Assembly: GCF_021107415.1 (NCBI RefSeq) | Contig: NZ_JAIOSW010000468.1 | Span: 1-18,321 of the forward strand | Direction of reading: 5' to 3' | DNA: 18,321 bases | DNA from: Desulfobacula sp. | Lineage (GTDB): Bacteria > Desulfobacterota > Desulfobacteria > Desulfobacterales > Desulfobacteraceae | In this document: positions 16,025-18,321 of the stretch, piece after piece | Layout of the letters: each line of letters opens with the position of its first letter | Position numbering within the stretch: position 1 is the first letter of the stretch | Notes under the pieces: generated by a model | Seen by the model: the letters and a program-made list of their open reading frames with translations, nothing else | Database searches by the model: none | What the model was told of the DNA's origin: nothing | Translations under genes and position numbers: made by a program

Positions 16025-16060
16025 GGTGTGCGCCCTCTATTTTTCCTTTGGGCGCACACC
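16025..16060 (+). promoter_or_regulatory. Hairpin between binding-protein and permease genes
   Basis: GGTGTGCGCCC (16025-16035) and GGGCGCACACC (16050-16060) form a perfect 11-bp GC-rich stem with a 14-base loop. It starts 23 bases after the binding-protein stop. No T run follows, so it is more likely an mRNA stabiliser or partial attenuator than a full terminator. Confidence 0.65.
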
Positions 16061-16081
16061 CATAAAAAAACGGATGGCGCC

Positions 16082-16750
16082 ATGCTGGTTGATTTTAATT
16101 TCAGGATCATATTCGAATATCTGCCCCTGTTTTTAACCGGGCTGAGATCCACATTTTTCATTGCTGTTGTATCCATTGCCCTTGCCCTTGCAACCGGGAT
16201 CATTGCCTGTGCCTGCAGAATTTCAAGTATTAAAACCATTAAGTATCCTGCCATAGCCTATATTGAAATTATCCGGTCCACACCTCTTCTGGTCCAGATC
16301 TATTTTCTCTATTTCGGGCTTCCCACCCTGGGGCTTAGAATTCCCGAACTCCAGACTGGAATCATTGCATTGATGCTCAATTCAGGGGCCTATATTGCAG
16401 AAATTATCCGGGCCGGGATCAACTCCGTGGACGAGGGTCAGATCGAGGCCGGGATCTCATCGGGTTTGAATTATGTCCAGAGAATGCGGTTCATCATTCT
16501 TCCCCAGGCCCTGGGAGTCACAATTCCCCCGCTATTGGGTCAGAACATTGTCCTGGTCAAGGACTCGGCCCTGCTCTCCCTGATCTCGGTGGCAGAGCTA
16601 ACTCGGTGCGGTCAGACCATGACATCCGAACGTTTCATGCCTGCAGAAGCCTTTCTTACCGTGGCATTCTTTTATATGGTTATTTATTTTTGTCTCAAAG
16701 CTTTGGCAGACTGGTCCCAGCGAAAATTGATTTTCAGGGAGGCATATTAA
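16082..16750 (+). CDS. Polar amino acid ABC transporter permease (first)
   Basis: This protein of about 222 residues has the HisM/GlnP arrangement of about five helices. Its ATPase-contact loop is GQIEAGISSGLNYVQ followed by FIILPQALGVTIPPLLGQ. I start it at ATG 16082 (MLVDFNFRIIFEYLPLFL) because earlier in-frame codons from a GTG at 16028 lie inside the hairpin and encode an atypical polar leader. The ribosome site is weak (GGATGG). It follows the binding-protein gene after 79 bp and ends one base before the second permease. It pairs with that permease to form the inner-membrane channel. Confidence 0.9.
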   Translation: MLVDFNFRIIFEYLPLFLTGLRSTFFIAVVSIALALATGIIACACRISSIKTIKYPAIAYIEIIRSTPLLVQIYFLYFGLPTLGLRIPELQTGIIALMLNSGAYIAEIIRAGINSVDEGQIEAGISSGLNYVQRMRFIILPQALGVTIPPLLGQNIVLVKDSALLSLISVAELTRCGQTMTSERFMPAEAFLTVAFFYMVIYFCLKALADWSQRKLIFREAY

Positions 16751-16751
16751 T

Positions 16752-17405
16752 ATGATGGCATTTTATTTCAGCCGACTTGTGGAGATCTTTCCTTTTTTCC
16801 TTAAAGGCCTGTGGATGACCAGTAAAATCGCCTTTATCAGCCTTGTGACCTGTACTGTGATCGGATTTATCTTAGGTATTTTCAGATCCAGTAACAATAT
16901 TATCTTAAAACGCCTTGTCGGAGTCTATGTCGCCTTTGTTAGAGGCACTCCCTTTGTGGTCCAGATTTTTATCATCTTTTTTATCTTTCCGGAATGGGGA
17001 ATTCAATTGGATGCTTTTCCTGCTGCTCTTCTGGCTATGGCCATCATGGGATCTGCCTTTATCTGTGAAATTGTGGCAGGCGGAATTGATTCCATTCCCA
17101 AGGGTCAGTGGGAGGCGGCAACCTCATCCGGGCTCACCCTGATCCAACAGCTTCGCCTGGTCATTGTGCCCCAGGCCATGAAAGTGATTTTGCCACCGCT
17201 TGTGGGCCAATATGTTCTTTTGATTAAAGACACTTCTGTTGTGTCGGTGATCGGGGTTATGGAACTGACCCGGGTGGGATGGGTGACCGTGGTCAGGATT
17301 CCCGAAGGGCTCATGGTATTTTCACTGGTCGGAGCCCTGTATTTTGTGATCTCATATCCTCTGATTCTGTTATCCAATTACCTGGAACGGAAAATGGCAG
17401 TTTAA
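16752..17405 (+). CDS. Polar amino acid ABC transporter permease (second)
   Basis: This 217-residue protein is a second HisQ/HisM-type permease. The segments FVRGTPFVVQIFIIFF (about 63-78) and GQWEAATSSGLTLIQQ then LVIVPQAMKVILPPLVGQ are the standard signature and EAA loop. ATG at 16752 and 16755 are both possible; GGGAGG at 16737-16742 lies nine bases before the first. The gene begins one base after the upstream permease stop and ends 24 bp before the ATPase. It is only moderately similar to its partner, so the channel is probably a heterodimer. Family assignment is secure. Confidence 0.92.
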   Translation: MMAFYFSRLVEIFPFFLKGLWMTSKIAFISLVTCTVIGFILGIFRSSNNIILKRLVGVYVAFVRGTPFVVQIFIIFFIFPEWGIQLDAFPAALLAMAIMGSAFICEIVAGGIDSIPKGQWEAATSSGLTLIQQLRLVIVPQAMKVILPPLVGQYVLLIKDTSVVSVIGVMELTRVGWVTVVRIPEGLMVFSLVGALYFVISYPLILLSNYLERKMAV

Positions 17406-17429
17406 TTAAAAATAAGGACCAAAACAAAT

Positions 17430-18158
17430 ATGATAGAATTTAAAAATGTGGACAAGTGGTTTGGCAAGCTTCATGTGTTGAATAATATCAACTTTAAAAT
17501 GCCAAAGGGCGAGGTCCTGGTTATTTGCGGTCCAAGCGGCTCGGGTAAATCCACCCTGATCAGATGCATCAACCGCCTTGAAAAAATCCAGAAAGGCAAG
17601 ATCATTGTCAACGACACTCCTGTGCATGAAAAATCATCCAATCTTACCAAACTGCGGGCCGAGATTGGGTTTGTGTTCCAGCAATTTCATTTGTATCCCC
17701 ACATGACTGTAATGCAGAACGTCATGCTGGCACCGATAAACGTGAAAAAGCTTGCCAAAGCTGAGGCCGAAAAAATTACCATGGCAAAACTGGAGCGTGT
17801 GGGGCTCACTGATAAAGCCGATTCCTACCCAGCCCAACTGTCCGGCGGCCAGCAGCAGCGGGTTGCTATTGCCAGGGGCCTTGCCATGTCTCCCAAGATC
17901 ATGCTCTTTGACGAACCTACTTCCGCTCTTGATCCTGAGATGATCGGAGAAGTCCTGGATGTTATGGTTAACCTGGTGTCCGAGGGCATGACCATGTGTG
18001 TGGTCACCCATGAAATGGGGTTTGCCAAAAAAGTGGCCCATAGAGTATTGTTCATGGATGAAGGAAAGATTGTTGAAACCGGCACACCCAATGATTTTTT
18101 TGATAATCCTCAAACCAACCGGGCTGCGGAATTTATCAGTAAGATCCTGACCCATTAA
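17430..18158 (+). CDS. Polar amino acid ABC transporter ATP-binding protein
   Basis: This 242-residue GlnQ-type ATPase has Walker [10 protein letters not shown] (34-42), Q-loop Gln84, LSGGQQQR (137-144), Walker B IMLFDE (157-162) and switch His194. The ATG at 17430 is preceded by AAGGA about 11 bases away. It resembles the aapP product of this window along its whole length, with the identical [18 protein letters not shown] and [14 protein letters not shown] stretches, as expected for two polar amino acid importers. It is the last transporter gene. The next gene, another dehydrogenase, begins 70 bp later and is probably in the same operon because no terminator is visible between them. Confidence 0.93.
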   Translation: MIEFKNVDKWFGKLHVLNNINFKMPKGEVLVICGPSGSGKSTLIRCINRLEKIQKGKIIVNDTPVHEKSSNLTKLRAEIGFVFQQFHLYPHMTVMQNVMLAPINVKKLAKAEAEKITMAKLERVGLTDKADSYPAQLSGGQQQRVAIARGLAMSPKIMLFDEPTSALDPEMIGEVLDVMVNLVSEGMTMCVVTHEMGFAKKVAHRVLFMDEGKIVETGTPNDFFDNPQTNRAAEFISKILTH

Positions 18159-18228
18159 AAAATAGCTGAAAGAATCAGAACTGTCAATAAACCGGTTCCA
18201 TTTAACTCTTAATAAACAGGAAATTAAA

Positions 18229-18321
18229 ATGAAAAAAGTATTGATTCTTGGAGCCGGGTTAATGACTAAAACAATGGCCAATTACTTGATGGATAAATGT
18301 CACTATGAAGTAATTATTGCA
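18229..18321 (+). CDS. Second saccharopine dehydrogenase-like gene (partial)
   Basis: Thirty-one codons are visible from ATG 18229, with AGGAA about seven bases upstream; the rest lies beyond the right edge. The product begins MKKVLILGAGLMTKTMANYL, a Rossmann motif of the GAG(x)M type usual for saccharopine dehydrogenase/reductase (Lys9-like) proteins and related enzymes. Position after the transporter genes, on the same strand and without a terminator between, suggests it belongs to the same operon. With so little sequence another NAD(P)-dependent family cannot be excluded. Confidence 0.65.
   Translation, partial: MKKVLILGAGLMTKTMANYLMDKCHYEVIIA

Noticed and set aside
16028..16081. GTG start of the first permease at 16028
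   Set aside because: The codons lie in the intergenic hairpin and encode a polar leader not seen in this family; ATG 16082 gives the normal N-terminus.

Overview
The window reads as chromosomal DNA of an anaerobic, cytochrome-rich, sulfate-reducer-like deltaproteobacterium (Desulfobacterota, Desulfobacteraceae-like). This is an inference from the gene content: a HybA/HybB-type electron-transfer module with a multiheme octaheme-tetrathionate-reductase (OTR) family cytochrome, a TusA-like protein, a sigma-54 activator, and apparent use of UGA as selenocysteine. No rRNA, tRNA, CRISPR array or insertion sequence was seen.

Layout. (1) 1-1432, minus: an ATPase and the N-terminal part of a MacB/LolC-type permease of an ABC exporter. 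(2) 1433-1793: AT-rich spacer with a strong hairpin that probably ends the next operon. (3) 1794-6194, minus: a four-gene operon running from the right: TusA-like protein, Tat-exported four-cluster ferredoxin (HybA-like), NrfD/HybB-like quinone-side membrane subunit, and a very large periplasmic multiheme cytochrome. Its genes overlap or lie close together. A sigma-54 type promoter (6240-6255) and a 19-bp perfect palindrome (6353-6399) lie upstream. (4) 6430-7818, plus: divergent PAS/AAA+/Fis sigma-54 activator, the likely controller of that operon. (5) 7815-8757: a decayed membrane-protein remnant and a Phd/VapC-type toxin-antitoxin pair. (6) 8783-12896, minus: a complete general L-amino acid ABC transporter (aapJQMP order). 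(7) 13191-18321, plus: FCD-type GntR regulator, saccharopine-dehydrogenase-family enzyme, a second polar amino acid ABC transporter (binding protein, two permeases, ATPase), and the start of a second saccharopine-dehydrogenase-like gene.

The main discovery is in region 3. The cytochrome looks like two genes separated by an in-frame TGA at 3099-3101, but coding similarity continues in frame across it. The 32 codons after the TGA include a heme-binding CxxCH and lack a ribosome binding site. Twenty nucleotides after the TGA there is a perfect 7-bp stem with a G-starting triloop, as expected of a bacterial SECIS element. The TGA sits where, as I recall the OTR family, a conserved cysteine follows the Asn-Asn-aromatic motif. 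The best reading is one 673-residue selenoprotein: a tetraheme N-terminal domain fused to a nine-CxxCH OTR-like domain with selenocysteine at residue 239. With the HybA/HybB partners this predicts a menaquinone-linked periplasmic sulfur- or nitrogen-compound redox complex under sigma-54 control.

The second theme is amino-acid uptake. The aap operon and the GntR/saccharopine-dehydrogenase operon are divergent. Two near-identical ATGTRTACATTA sites lie before the GntR gene and before its downstream operon, which suggests autoregulation and substrate-induced control of uptake and oxidation of a saccharopine-like or opine-like compound.
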